A stretch of DNA of 64,000 nucleotides from Brienomyrus brachyistius. Its lineage: Eukaryota; Chordata; Actinopteri; Osteoglossiformes; Mormyridae. Of the stretch, positions 36,890 through 48,061 are shown one piece after another (position 1 is the first letter of the stretch; the number at the start of each line of letters is the position of its first letter). Position numbers and translations under genes: made by a program. Location: NCBI RefSeq assembly GCF_023856365.1, contig NW_026042423.1, positions 62,001 to 126,000 of the forward strand. The letters run 5' to 3'. Below the pieces are notes generated by a model. The model made no database searches and had not been told where the DNA came from. It worked only from the letters and a program-made list of their open reading frames with translations.

Positions 36890-39705
36890 CTGAAAAAAAG
36901 AGAGGGGAAATTGCAACCATAAGTGCACGGGTTCGAATCCTGCATGGGGCAATTAAGAAACTAGTTAAACGGTTACAGCCTTAATGGGACTAAAAGTGTT
37001 GCACAAGCTAATCAGATCTTTCCTTATAGACATCTGGTCCTCGGGCCAAACATCTGTACCTGTGTGAGTTCTGAGGTGCGCCTTCAGATGCGAGCTCTTG
37101 AAGTAGGTCTTCCGGCAGCCCGGGAAGTTGCAGACATAATTCCGGCGACGGGAGAAGTCCATGTTCATAACGCCACTCTGACCAGAAGGCACATAGAGCG
37201 GGGCGGGAGCGAGGGGCAGCAGCTTGGTGTTACCCAGGGTCACGACGGTCTGCGGACATTGCTGAGGCATGGGGGACTGGGGCACCACGAACATCACCGT
37301 GCCCTGGGTCACCGGGGGTGTCACAAGGATGGGCTGTGGGAATGCAGCTGTCTGGGGCAGGATGGACTTCACCGTGTGGGCAGAGCTCCGGACAGGGGCT
37401 TGGATGATGGCAGAGATCATTCCAGGCTGAGTGTTCACTGGCAGCATTTGGCAAATGATAGGGGAGCTGGAAATGGGGGCAGGGGGCAGGAGGGTGGGGG
37501 GCTCGCTTCTGGTGCTCAAGAAGCCCGACTCCGTGGGAGGGCCGGCCGAACTTCTGGGCACGTTCAGGTTCTCTGCTTTGTGAGGGGCGGCCGTCTTGGC
37601 CTGGTCCAGCTTCCCCGGGACCTGGGCCGGAACAGATTGGTGCGGGAGGCTGTCGGCCGTGTGCCGTATGACGCTGGTGGCCATGGCCCTGCAGGGGGAC
37701 GTGGTGGTGGGCTCTGACTGGCTGGTCGTACTGGGATGAGAGTTCCTGGGGTGGCAGGACTGGGCCAGGCAAGTGCCACCTGGTGGTGATGCGGCGGTCA
37801 GCGTGGCCAGGCTTTCGGCAAAGCTGGGACTGTGAGGTGGTGTCATGCACTGAAACAAGCGTGCAAAACACCATCAGGCTCTGCATCAGCATGCGCACTA
37901 AAAGGAAAGTGACTGAAACCTCCTAATATTGCCGTGATATCAGAGCAGCCAAAGTAAAGGGTTTTTATTTACACTGTATCCAGTTAGGTTTCCTTTAACG
38001 TTTACATCACCACCTGTGGCTAAGGTGATGAGATCATAATCACAGCAAATCACTGGGCAACGCTGGAACCCGCAAGGGCGTTGTGATGCCACAAAGATCG
38101 AGAGTCAGGATCATAAAGCATGACCCACTATCTGCTCCCATCTGTTCAAGGTCACCATAAAACCTCTAAATGATAACGGAAAACATATCAAGTTATAAAA
38201 AAAAGTAAATGATTGCTTGGCTCCATGCAGCTGGGGTTTGCAGACTGAATTTCAGCATGTTTGCTGATCAAACAGTTAGGATTGTTTATCTGACAGGGTG
38301 CTTATACTCCCTGGGCCTCTTACCAGTGATGAGAGCGAGACAAAGTCCTTGGAGATCTCCGCGGGCTCGCCGTGGGGGAGGGAGTCGCAGGAGTCTGAGG
38401 CCGGTGTCAGGGGCCGGGGCTTGCAGGGGTCTGGCCGGTGGGACCTTTGTCGCCAGGCACTCATGAAGACCAAGGCCTCGGCAGCCTCCAGGTCGTTGTA
38501 CTCCAGCACGCTGCAGGAGGACTGCTCGCTGTCACGCCTCTTCCGCTCCGCTGGAGACTCACAGGGATCCATCACGTCTCCCTGAATGGCGCCAATTGCA
38601 GCATTAAACACAGGGATTATCTAATCTAGGGCATAACCTGACTGTGTGCCTTCAGGGCGGATCAATAGCCAGAGAGATAATACCGGCAATGACTGCACTC
38701 ATAATTACATTATAACAAGTTATAGCATTGTGAGTAAAGGGAAAAAAAATCTGAAATATTTCTCGCTGCGTTTAAAGGAGCGCAGTAACCTAAAACCGAT
38801 CAGCATCTTGCTTTTCAAACGATCATCCCCTTAAAGAAAGAGCATAAAACGGGAAGGAGGGGATGCGGCGCCGTGTGTGTTTTGGCAACGTCCAGGTCTA
38901 GGAGATCCGCCAGCTCTCGCCCGGGGATCCTCCCATCCGCGAGCACAGCCCACGAGATGACGTCCTTGCCTCGAGCGCGCATAGGGAGGAAGCGCCGGGG
39001 CCGGGCTACCCTGGCCACTCCCCAAAACTATGAGGTCGTGTGCCGTTTCAAAGGCGAGCGCACGCTGCTTTTGTGTGGACGAGGACAACAACAACGGCGG
39101 CGGATCGGTATCACCGCTAACACTCAGATCGGCGTCCGCCATAGATAGGAATACTCCATATATCCTACACTGGGGGATTGACGAGGCACAGGTTGGATCG
39201 GCTGGAGCGTCACTCCTACCTAACCGGCTGGTGGGCTATTTATAACGTGCACGCCTGCTGACCGCCCACGGTCCGCCACAAAACGCACATATGCAGACAG
39301 CTATCCCACCTGTTATCCGGCAATGAGCCCTAGGAAACACGCGTGCATTTGCACTGGACGACGGTCTGACATGGAGCATGATGCTGCCAGTCCCGTTACA
39401 TCGCATCGCACTATGCGTATCTGATGCAGAGTCTCTGTGTCTGTGACGAACGAGACCGCAGGCGATGCGAGGCTCTGAACCGTTACGCAGCCCACCGGGT
39501 CCCGTCATTACACTTGGATGCATGTTATCTTCACCACCTATCATGCAGAATTGTTAACAGCGCACAATCAAGACGCTTGACTGCAAGACATCCGTCGTGA
39601 AAGTGTCCTCCCCCACTCCCCCCCCCCAAAAAAGAAAGTTTTAAATACCCTTACCCGACTCGATTCTTCCATTTCTGAATTCCGCCCGCTGGCAAAAGTG
39701 AGCAT
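36594..39705 (-). CDS. klf11: klf11, Krueppel-like factor 11 (complete, four coding exons)
   Basis: Nuclear transcription factor of the Sp/KLF family (TGF-beta-inducible, Sin3-recruiting repressor/activator) that binds GC-rich sites. Exons on the minus strand: 39705-39655, 38581-38324, 37849-37060, 36889-36594; joined length 464 residues (human 512). Seen: [19 protein letters not shown] and [12 protein letters not shown] (KLF11-type N-terminus and Sin3-interacting helix), a PPHSPSF motif, a long proline/serine-rich middle, then three C2H2 fingers. The fingers are [19 protein letters not shown] (codons split across exons 3/4 just after it), [19 protein letters not shown] and [17 protein letters not shown], with base-contact residues typical of KLFs. 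KLF10 is the alternative; the finger region, exon-2 sequence and the grhl1/cys1 neighbourhood favour klf11. Paralogue a or b not resolved. Confidence 0.88.
37060..37849 (-). CDS. klf11: klf11 coding exon 3 (proline/serine-rich region and first zinc finger)
   Basis: Acceptor ttgtttcag before 37849; donor G|gtacag after 37060. It starts [14 protein letters not shown], includes [10 protein letters not shown] and [14 protein letters not shown], conserved patches of KLF10/11, and ends inside the linker of the first C2H2 finger ([10 protein letters not shown]). Confidence 0.92.
37850..38323 (-). other. klf11 intron 2
   Basis: GT-AG intron between exons 2 and 3; no other feature seen. Confidence 0.8.
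38324..38581 (-). CDS. klf11: klf11 coding exon 2 (Sin3-interacting region)
   Basis: Acceptor ccattcag before 38581; donor CTG|gtaaga after 38324; 86 codons in phase 0. It encodes [19 protein letters not shown], the [18 protein letters not shown] helix that in KLF10/11 recruits Sin3, and the RPLTPASDS motif. Confidence 0.9.
38582..39654 (-). other. klf11 intron 1, with a CpG-rich patch and TATA box
   Basis: The patch 38860-39150 is GC- and CpG-rich, unlike normal intron, and a perfect TATA box (minus-strand TATAAATAG) sits at 39246-39238. A minus-strand frame starts with ATG at 39142 ([13 protein letters not shown]...). This may be an alternative promoter/first exon; see findings. Confidence 0.5.
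39238..39246 (-). promoter_or_regulatory. Intronic TATA box (candidate alternative klf11 promoter)
   Basis: Minus-strand TATAAATAG, upstream of a CpG-rich stretch inside klf11 intron 1. Position and orientation suit initiation near 39210 toward exon 2. Confidence 0.45.
39655..39705 (-). CDS. klf11: klf11 coding exon 1
   Basis: Minus-strand ATG at 39705-39703 encodes [17 protein letters not shown] and ends at CGG|gtaagg (donor from 39654). No ATG lies upstream in frame before the promoter region. The start MLTFAS resembles the KLF10 N-terminus more than the human KLF11 one. The exon joins exon 2 in phase 0. Confidence 0.65.
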
Positions 39706-39985
39706 CGGGACTATTTTGGTCTCGCCTGGCGAAGTCGGGAAACAATGGGACAAAGAGGAGCGATCTGCGACGCGTCCGCTCGGCGCACATTAAACACCGG
39801 ATTTAGGATTCGCAGTCAGCGGGAGCCTCAGCTGTGCGAGACAAAAAAAAAAAGAAAACAAAAAAGTCCGAGCGGACCGGAGGGTGGCAACCCGTCGCCA
39901 ATCAAAAATTAATGTGTATCCGGCGCCGTCCAATCGGAGCGAAGAGGGCGCGTGATCAGAGCATGGCCGCCGGCTGATTGGAGGA
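39706..39985 (-). promoter_or_regulatory. klf11: klf11 5' UTR and proximal promoter with CCAAT boxes
   Basis: Three CCAAT-type sites lie in GC-rich sequence upstream of the start codon: CCAAT at 39898-39902 and 39930-39934, and ATTGG at 39977-39981. No TATA is seen close by. Initiation is probably around 39800-39850, inferred. Confidence 0.55.
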
Positions 39986-42900
39986 AACGGGGTGCGTGGC
40001 TGTTGGAGGGCGTACCGGGGGGAGTCAGCAGTGTCGGAATAAACCCGGTGAACCTCCAGTCTGAAAAGTGGGTGAAAGGTCGTCGATCCGTGAGACGCTT
40101 GCGTGCGTCTGGCTACTCCGCGCTGGTTTCAGGGCGGCGGAAAACTGCGTGTAAACAACAACTCCCGCTGCACGAAACCACCTCCACGTAATATCATTTT
40201 GTCCTCTTACTCTTGATTTCCGAGCATTCCAACCCAGTTATCAACTCGCCAACATTTCAGTCTGCTTTATTTCTTTATTTGCTTCTTTACAATCAGAAGC
40301 GTTTCTTTCGAACTGTCATGTCGTAGTAGGTTTGTTAGCAGGTATAACGTGATCGTGCAGCAGACTGATCACTTCTGCATGGACCGATGAGGTTGCCCGC
40401 ACTCCCTCCCACTCGCAGCTGCGGTCTTTGCTCCCGAACTCCACGACTCCTGGACCAGGGTCGTAAACAAGCCCCGTTCGAGGAATAAGCTGGGTGTGGC
40501 CGGTACGTCCAGAGGTGGCTGCTCTCCGCTTTGTTATTCACATGCCCTTTAAAGTGACCTTTGTATTCTGGCGCAAATCCTGCGGCGAGTCCAAAGTCCC
40601 TTAAATCCGGAATCAGGGAAAACTACCATTTTCACGACTGGTGTTTTTTTTTTGATTTTGAAGTTGTCGTGTAGTGTGGGGTGGGCTGTGCTTGAAAAAC
40701 TACCCTTCCTGTACATCATTTGTTGTAAATGTGCGTTGAACACTATTATTTTATCCTCGGATGATTGAATCGATGTATTGATTATGTCATTTAGTCCAAA
40801 AACGGTTTACCATAATCCTGCTCTGAAATCCGACACAGATTTCACCACATAACGGACATGTCCAGTTGTCAGATTATAGGCCACCAATATATAATTATAT
40901 ACGGTTGTTAAACTTTTGCACTATATATGTGCAGATGTGAGTTACTAACAGTTTTTTTTGATGAAATTCTTAAATCTTGGAATTGTTGCTGAACATGCAA
41001 TAGAGTTACAGTCGACAAATTACTGCATCCTCCATAAACAAAAAACAAACAAAAACTCTTAAGTGGTTTTTTTGGCTGTCCCCCCCCACAGAAAACCCAT
41101 AAGCTTAAGATCTGAAAGCCATTCTTTGTTTAGATGGTGATGGTTGAGGTGGGCAAGGTTCATTGTAACGGGATAGAAAGTTAGACCCAGTTATGAGACC
41201 CCCCCCCCCTTAGGCAAGCTGTGTCATTTGTTTGCATAACAGACCATCGTGCCAAAAGAATGGAGTGTGGTGAGTCGGACACAGAGCCATGTAAAGAGAG
41301 ACAAGCTGTTCATAGCATGGGGCGGGGGGGTAATGTAACTTGGTGGAAACTGGAGGAAAGGTTATATTACTCATCACCCTTTTCCAAGCAGAGGGAATCC
41401 AGGGGGGGGGGGGGGAGTATGCAATGTGGGTCTCGCCCTGCTGGGTCAAATACTTGCACCATAGCCATTTTCTCCCCTGTCATTCCTCCCATCCCCCTAT
41501 TGATGTGATTCATGGACGAAAATACAGTCTTGGCTATAGGCAACTGAAGTTCCCAATTAAATAAAATCTATGGGGAGGAGGTTCAGCCACAAAGCTACTG
41601 TATCACCATGTGTGAGGGGCTGCCATCAGATCAGGCGTCTGTCACCCTCGGGGCACAGCGGATTGGTTTTTATTTTGATGGTGACACAAACGTAGTTACA
41701 GTAACGGCACACGGGCAGCTTGTGGTGGCGTCGTTCGGGCCCTCGGCCGTTACGGTTAGGAGGATCTTCTGTGTGAGAGAGGAGCAGCTTAATACTGTTA
41801 TCAAAGGAAAAGTGCAGACAGCAATATCTGGCACTGCAATGCTGGTTCTGAAAAGGCGGCATTTAAAATTCACGGGGACGAGACAAGCCCAGGGGTGAAG
41901 CTCCAAGTTGCATGAGAGGTGCTTGGGGATTCCGTATCAGTGGAATAGGAGGGAATGGGGATCGTCACAAAATTTTGCATCATTGAGGCAAAAACTGGAA
42001 CCACAGCGGGAGTAATTTTATGAAGCCCGCAAGGCAGAGATTCACAGAAATGTAAACATGAAGATCAGGTGTCAAGTGTAGGCCTGATTCCCTGGGAGAC
42101 GTTGTACGAGTGTCATTGAATTGGTGGGTGAATTTTTAAGTTGTGGATTAAAGGGGAAATTGAAAGCTTGCCGCCTTCAAGTGAAAGTAAAGAGGATTTT
42201 CTTGCACATTTTGAATAGTTTTTATAACTGCCTGGTATCTAACAAACTAATGAACTATAGCATTATCGCTGTAGCTGGCTCTCATGCCCTGTACTGAGTA
42301 TAGGCCTACTTGATGCATTTTCGTCACCCAGTCTGCAGTGTAGCTTTCAATGCAAGCCTCCCTGTATTTATAGAACTTGTACATGTGGATAGGAATGTCT
42401 TATGGTGACATGCTGGGTCCTGTGATTGCAGTAATTCATGAAGATTCACCCCCCCAGCTCTTATAATCGCCACTTCAGTTCAGCATAATTAGATCCTTTA
42501 GTGAGGTAAAGGTCAACCCCAGACTGGGGCGAGGGGGGGTTATATGGAGGAAAGTTGAACAGCAGGTGCCCTCCTGCATGTCCCTGGCCAACTGACCCCC
42601 TAAAAAAGAAGCATGAATGAAATGGACCTGAAACCTGAGTAGATGTCCAACACCATCTGAGCAAGGTGGATCTGGTGGGGGGTGGATAACCTAGGCAGGG
42701 TTGCTGAGGGAGATGTCTGTATCTGGGTGAAAGGACATGGTCTAGATTCCCTCCGACCCCCGCCCCAAACACCCGGGAGACTAACATGCCACCCACTGGG
42801 GTCCAGTGGTGGGCGGGTGGCCAGCGAGCTGCCCGATATCGCAGCCAAGGCGCGCGTTTAACGAGCTGATGACGCTGCACTGCTACTTGCCCGCTAAGCC

Positions 42901-43124
42901 AATGGACAAGAGGCATGCAGGAGTCCTAAGCACACCAGTGACTCCCATAAGCAATGTCCACATTTAAGCCGTTTCAGAATTCACATAGATGCCCAATTTA
43001 TTACTTAATGACTATTCTGGAATTTGAGTCCATGTCATAAGGGGATTTGCAAAAGCGTATGGAGTTCCAGTCAAAAGTTTGGACATTTACCCATAGAAAG
43101 GTTTATCTGTGCTATTCTCTACAT

Positions 43125-43303
43125 CAGGGGTAGGGAACCTGATCCACAGAGAGCTGGTGTGGGTTTTTATGATGGCCTCTCAATCAGCCAATAACAGTGG
43201 ATTCTAAGGACTGGAGTTGAGAATCGTTGCTTTACCATTGGCTGATTGAGAGCCATCCCAAAAACCCACACCGGCTCTCCATGGACCAGGTTCCCTACCC
43301 CTG
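43125..43303. mobile_element. hAT MITE with perfect 8-bp target-site duplication
   Basis: Ends CAGGGGTAGGGAACCTG and CAGGTTCCCTACCCCTG are perfect inverted repeats, and pairing continues imperfectly for about 65 bp into each arm. The flanks ctctacat (43117-43124) and ctctacat (43304-43311) are an identical 8-bp duplication, the hAT signature. 179 bp, non-coding. Confidence 0.92.
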
Positions 43304-43394
43304 CTCTACATTATAGAATAATTGTAAAGACATCAAAACTATACAATAACATGTATGGAATTATGCAATGATAAAAATAAGTATTTTACAAAAT

Positions 43395-43525
43395 GTTTGT
43401 TGGTGGCAGCTGGTTCAAATCCCTGGGTCAGCAGAGAGATTGAGCAGAGTCATCCCATCTTAGGGCTCTTGAACAAGGCCCTTAACCCCAATTGCACCAT
43501 GGACTGGCTGTCCCTACTGTCTCCT
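43395..43525 (+). mobile_element. tRNA-derived SINE fragment
   Basis: B-box-like gctggttcaaatccc at about 43409, then the ttgaacaaggcccttaaccc core shared with the SINE at 24330. The A-box part is lost. Confidence 0.65.
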
Positions 43526-44351
43526 CTGCGCCATTTTCCTGAACTGGCGTCCTGGGATGCTTTTCCAGCTGACCTGAAGGTCCCACAGATGCTGAGCGCT
43601 CATTGGCCACTTTTCCTTCACCCTCTGGTCAAACTCCTCCCAAACCATTTCATGTTTAGGCCAGGTGACCAGGTGATGTGATGTGACACTATCATTCTCC
43701 TTTATAGGCGGCTTTATAGGCGGCATGTATAGACATGTAAGGAATACATGCCACTGAGGTGCCCCTGAGGAGAGGTTTGGGAACTGAAGCGATGTTTATC
43801 TAGCCATCTAACAAGACTTCAGTAACTTTTTAGAGAACAGAAAGAAATTCGTACTAGTTTTATTGTGTCTAAATGAGGATGTCACGTGTTTATGATATGG
43901 GGTAATTAGTTGACCTGGGGCATTGTGTTTGCTTGTGATTGGAAGATCGTTACGTAATGCTGTTGGCAGGGATGGATGTACAAAGGGCAGAGCTAAGTTT
44001 TTTTTTTTTTGGTTCGATTTTACCTGATTCTTAGTAGTTTAGCAAAAGTTCTTAGAACCTCAACAGTCTGCTGCCTCACACCCCCAGCACCTGAACAAGG
44101 CCAAGGACTGAAGCCCACCCCTGCCCACCACCTACTTGTACAGTGTACACTCATTGGACATGGACACTTTCAAACAAAAGCTGTTTTCTTTCAGGACAAT
44201 GCTTCACTGCACTATATTAGCTTTTTAATTCAGTTTTCATTGAGATTTTCATTCTTGCACTGCTGTATCTCATCTGTGTGTTCCTTTTACAATCCATGTT
44301 GTGCAGCATGTAGCATATAGTCACTGTGTAAATGTAAAAAAAAAAAAATTA

Positions 44352-44634
44352 GGTGGTACATTGGGCGGAGCTTAATGCTATCCCCTTCTGTGATGCCATA
44401 AACAAAGGGGCATATCCATTATTCTGATTGGTCGAGGCGTTATGTCCATATATGGTATACTTGCTTATGCCATGTGTTGGCGATAGGGGGCCATATGGCT
44501 TGGGAGATAAGGGTTGCCGTTAAACTTTAATAGAATAAAAATACATTACATGTATTTAGTTATGTCTTTTAATTACGTTAAGGAATAATTAAACATATAG
44601 AGAGATGAATGCAAGCTAGCGCATAAACGTCCAG
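44352..44634 (+). repeat. Probable 5' LTR of the Gmr1-like element
   Basis: About 283 bp directly upstream of the gag-like frame, with an AATAAA near 44534 and a TATA-like motif near 44450. A copy of similar sequence lies inverted at 54227-54523. The left boundary near ggtggtacattggg is a judgement. I see no primer-binding site right after it; the inverted copy has tgggagcccgtcc there. Confidence 0.6.
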
Positions 44635-44724
44635 CAAGACTTCAGCGTTATTAAGCGTTAAGACAGAAATTGCCCTGAGTCAATTCCACTTTTAACGAGT
44701 AAGGCCAGGTCTGCATTTGTAGCT

Positions 44725-46110
44725 ATGGCTCCAGAGAGCACCTTGAACTATGATGTGCTGAAAGAAGCAGAACTCAGGAAATATGAAATAAGCCCAGAGA
44801 CGTACAGACAGCAATTTAGATCTATGGAGACAAGTATGGAGGAAACACCTGTAGAGTTGTATGTGCGCCTGAAAGAGCTCTATTGCAAGTGGGTAAAGTT
44901 AGAGGAAAGCTCCAAAGAAGATATCATGGAGGCTGTGGTTCTGGAGCAGTACCTGTGGGTCCTTTACCCGGAGGTGAGAACATGGGTAAAAGAACGGAGC
45001 CCAGCGACTGCAGCAGAGGCAGCTGAATTGGTGGACATCTATCTGGCTGCGCACAAAGGTCTGAAGTTGGCCCGTTATGCTGGAGTATTGGACAAGTCCA
45101 TAAGGGGTAAGTCTGAGGGTTTGGGTAAAGGAGTGGGCTCTGAAAACAGCTATAGCCAGTATAATACAAGCAAACGTGATATGGGGGGGAGGTCTGAGCA
45201 TAAAGTCCCTTTAATCTGTTTTAACTGTGGCGCTCAGGGCCATAAAAGCCCTGTCTGTCCTTTAAAAAAATTAAAATCTACAAATATGTGTTATGTGCCT
45301 CATACTACCCTAGAAAAAGATGTATTTGAAATGAGGGGACCTGTTATGACAGTGGAACTAAATGGTAAGCCACTCTTAGCTCTTGTTGATACTGGATGTT
45401 CTCAGACGTTGGTCCAGGCAGATCTTGTACCAGTTGAGTGTCGGAATGAAGACAAGGTTATGGTGAAATGTGTACATGGTGACCAGTTTGAGTATGTTAC
45501 CGCTGATGTGTATATTAAAGCTGGTGACCAAACCTTTCTCTTGAGAGTCGGGTTGGTATCTGAGCTGCCATACCCTGTGTTACTGGGTCAGGACCTGCCA
45601 TCATTGCCAGATTTTGTACAGAAGACAGCCTGGTGTGGTATGGTTACGCGTGCCCAGGGAAAACGGCTGGGCCATGTAACTGAAGGTTCAGATGCAGATA
45701 GTGATGCATTGGAACTAATGCCTTTTTATAATGACGAGATTGTGCTGGGAGTAGGTGAAAGCCGGGAGCAAAGAGGTGAGAAAAGGAGGCAGGAAGTCAG
45801 TGACCTGATTGAGAAACATGATATTCAAGCTGAAGTAGAGCTGGAACCCCCACATTTATCAGAGGCAGATTTGTACTGTATAGAAGATATGTCTGAACAG
45901 CAGCATAAGGATCCTACTTTGTCTCTGTATTTTGCAAAGGCAGAGAAAGGGGGCTGTTATTTTCCAGCATTAGGAAAGGAAGTTTATCTAGAGAATGGTA
46001 TTTTGTATAAGAGAAGCGAGGATGGTCTTCAGCTGATGGTGCCAGAGAAATTTAGGCAAAAAATCCTTGAGCTGGGACACACAATTCCCTGGGCAGGACA
46101 GGCTATTTGA
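44725..46110 (+). pseudogene. Retroelement gag-protease-(integrase N-terminus), Gmr1-like Ty3/gypsy
   Basis: A 461-codon frame. Residues about 10-115 are a helical capsid region resembling the SCAN domain (YRQQFRSME..., ELYCKW..., then a leucine-rich helix). At about 164 there is a CCHC zinc knuckle (CFNCGAQGH). At about 220 there is an aspartic protease motif (LVDTGCS), and the last ~60 residues look like the start of the integrase zinc-binding domain. The frame ends by a frameshift/stop in that domain. Integrase following protease without reverse transcriptase between them matches the Gmr1-type order. Old, broken genomic copy; no function claimed. Confidence 0.8.
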
Positions 46111-46200
46111 AAACTCTGCAGAGGATAGGAAAGAGATTTTATTGGCCAAAATTATATGAGGAAGTTAAAGCCTATTGTAGCTCCTGATTGTAGATAGGGG

Positions 46201-47042
46201 TTGGATGTTGTTGGACCAGTGGAAAGAAGTAAGTCAGGCAACAGGTTCATTTTAGTTATTTACGATTATGCAACAAGATACCCTGAAGCTTTTCCAATGA
46301 GGGATGTTACAGCTAAACAAGTTGCTACAGCTTTATTGCAACTTTTTTCTAGGGTAGGTCTTCCCCAAGAAGTGTTAACGGAACGGTAGGGAACAAACTT
46401 TATGGGTAGAATACTTAAACAGGTTAATCAGCTGCTAGGAATCAAGAGGATCAGAACCACTCCTTACCACCCTCAGACAGATGGCCTGGTGGAGCATTTT
46501 AACCAGACTCTGGTAAATATGCTGAAGAAGTTTGTTTCAGAGACTGGGAAGGACTGGGATCAGTGGCTCCCATTCCTCTTGTTTGTTTACCTTGAAGTAC
46601 CTCAAGCTTCAACAGGGTTTTCACCGTTTGAGTTGCTGTATGCCCATCAGGTGAGGGAACCCCTGGATGTCTTGAGAGAGAGCTGGGAGGGAGAACCCGT
46701 CCCAAGCAAGATGAATGTAGTGTCCTATATCCTGAAAATGCGAGACCAGTTGATGCGCTGCACTTCCATGGCACAGGAGAACCTCAAGAAGGCCCAAAGT
46801 CACCAAAAATCCTGGTATGACAAGTCAGCAAGGTCTTCCACCAAGGTGAGGAGGTCCTGCTGTTATTGCCGAGTTCGGGTAATAAACTGCTGGCAAAATG
46901 GCAGGGGCCTTTTAAAGTTTTCAGAAGGATGGGGCCTGTGACCTATGAAGTGTTGACACCTAATCATCGTAAGCAGCATCAGGTATTTTATGTGAATATC
47001 TTGAAAAGGCGGAATCCACGGGTACAGCAGTCTTCCGCAGCA
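46201..47042 (+). pseudogene. Retroelement integrase core and C-terminal module, degenerate
   Basis: Integrase core in pieces. The first catalytic Asp (DVVGP) and the Glu region (DGLVEHFN) are recognisable; the position of the second Asp reads Glu and is followed by a stop at about 46387. A C-terminal GPY/F-like module (LLAKWQGPFKV) is in another frame at 46890-46930. Reverse transcriptase and RNase H are absent: the element breaks off at a Tc1 fragment near 47043. Confidence 0.8.
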
Positions 47043-47440
47043 ATGTTGATTGCTGGCCCCTTCCTAATCCAACATTGAGTGCGCCCCAGTGCACAAAGCA
47101 AGGTTCGAAAAGACATGGATGAGCGAGTCTGGTGTGGAGGAACTTGACTGGCCTGCACAGAGCCCTGACTTCAACCCGACAGAACACCTTTGGGATGAAT
47201 CAGTGCGGAGACTGTGAGCCAGGCCTTCTCGTCCAACATCAGTGCCTGACCTCACAAATTGCTCTCCTGTAAGAATTGTCACAAATTCATAAACACACTC
47301 CTAAACCTTGTGAACAGCCTTCCCAGAAGAGTTGAAGCTGTTATATCTGCAAAGGGTGGGCGAACTCCATATTAAAGCCTATGTATTAAGAATGGGATGC
47401 CATTAAAGTTCTTGTGTGTGTAAGGCAGGTGTCTCGATTC
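47043..47440 (+). pseudogene. Tc1-like transposase, C-terminal fragment
   Basis: Degenerate sequence encoding the last part of a Tc1 DDE transposase, with the recognisable LDWPAQSPDFNPTEHLWDE motif (second Asp and Glu region) followed by stops. It abuts the truncated retroelement. Different family from the 26.7-kb fragment. The right end is approximate. Confidence 0.82.
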
Positions 47441-47581
47441 CGAGGGGCCACAGAGCAAGTTGAGTCTAAACCAGATCCGGGTATAAAGTTGTTCAGAAAT
47501 CGCCACAGATCCGAAAACTGGATCTGCTCTGACCCGTACGTGTTTGAGAGTCAAAATAACGAAAAGATCAATGCCAAATGG

Positions 47582-47700
47582 GAGTGGTAAGTGGCTCGGT
47601 GGGCAAAGTCGCTGTGCTTGTGATTGGAAAGTTGAGGTTGGTGGTTCAAGTCTGCCCTCAGCAGGATGGTTACCGGGTGGGTCTTTGAATGCACTGAGTG
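47582..47700 (+). mobile_element. tRNA-derived SINE head
   Basis: A-box-like agtggctcggtgggc and B-box-like ggtggttcaagtctgcc, about 50 nt apart, followed by a short tail that runs into a GT microsatellite. Confidence 0.7.
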
Positions 47701-47707
47701 ACCCTGG

Positions 47708-47710
<3 letters not shown>

Positions 47711-47761
<51 letters not shown>
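47711..47761 (+). repeat. (GT)n microsatellite with (GA)n end
   Basis: About twenty GT dinucleotides, then gagagagaga. Probably the SINE tail expanded. Confidence 0.92.
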
Positions 47762-47939
47762 CAGGATCATTCAGTGTGCTTGAGGGCCTGCCCTGTAACT
47801 ATTCTGCTGAGGGCAGGCTTGAGCACACTGACCTGATCATAAGCACAGAGATTAGCCACTCACCACCCCTTTTTTTTGAAGAAAAAAAAAACAAATATTT
47901 TTTGTACTACCTGTCTCTGTGGCTCTTCCTCTACGGTCT

Positions 47940-48033
47940 GCGCTGCAACTATTCTGCAAAGGCTGGGCTTGAACCAGCAACCTTCGGATCACAGATAAAG
48001 AGGCTTAGCCTGCAGCGCCACTTGCCACCCCTG
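47940..48033 (-). mobile_element. tRNA-derived SINE head (minus strand)
   Basis: The minus strand reads an A-box-like aagtggcgctgcaggct and a B-box-like tgctggttcaagccc about 35 nt later. It sits directly before the satellite array. Confidence 0.7.
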
Positions 48034-48061
48034 CTTGTGTGCTGTTTTTCGTATATGTGTT

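Larger units (their letters stand above)
39986..44336. other. Intergenic region upstream of klf11
   Basis: No gene recognised. The first kilobase is GC-richer and may hold klf11 regulatory DNA. G and C runs at 41200-41210 and 41402-41415. A 96-residue plus-strand frame at 41608-41898 has fairly balanced codons but no family resemblance. A hAT MITE lies at 43125-43303 and a SINE fragment at about 43395-43520. Confidence 0.55.

Noticed and set aside
36905..36960. tRNA B-box-like acgggttcgaatcctgc in klf11 intron 3
   Set aside because: Only a short SINE remnant; no complete tRNA head or tail.
41608..41898. 96-residue plus-strand frame
   Set aside because: Reads smoothly but matches nothing known to me; the overlapping minus-strand frames are equally long, so there is no strand preference.
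42461..42916. 151-residue minus-strand frame
   Set aside because: No family resemblance or splice context; intergenic.
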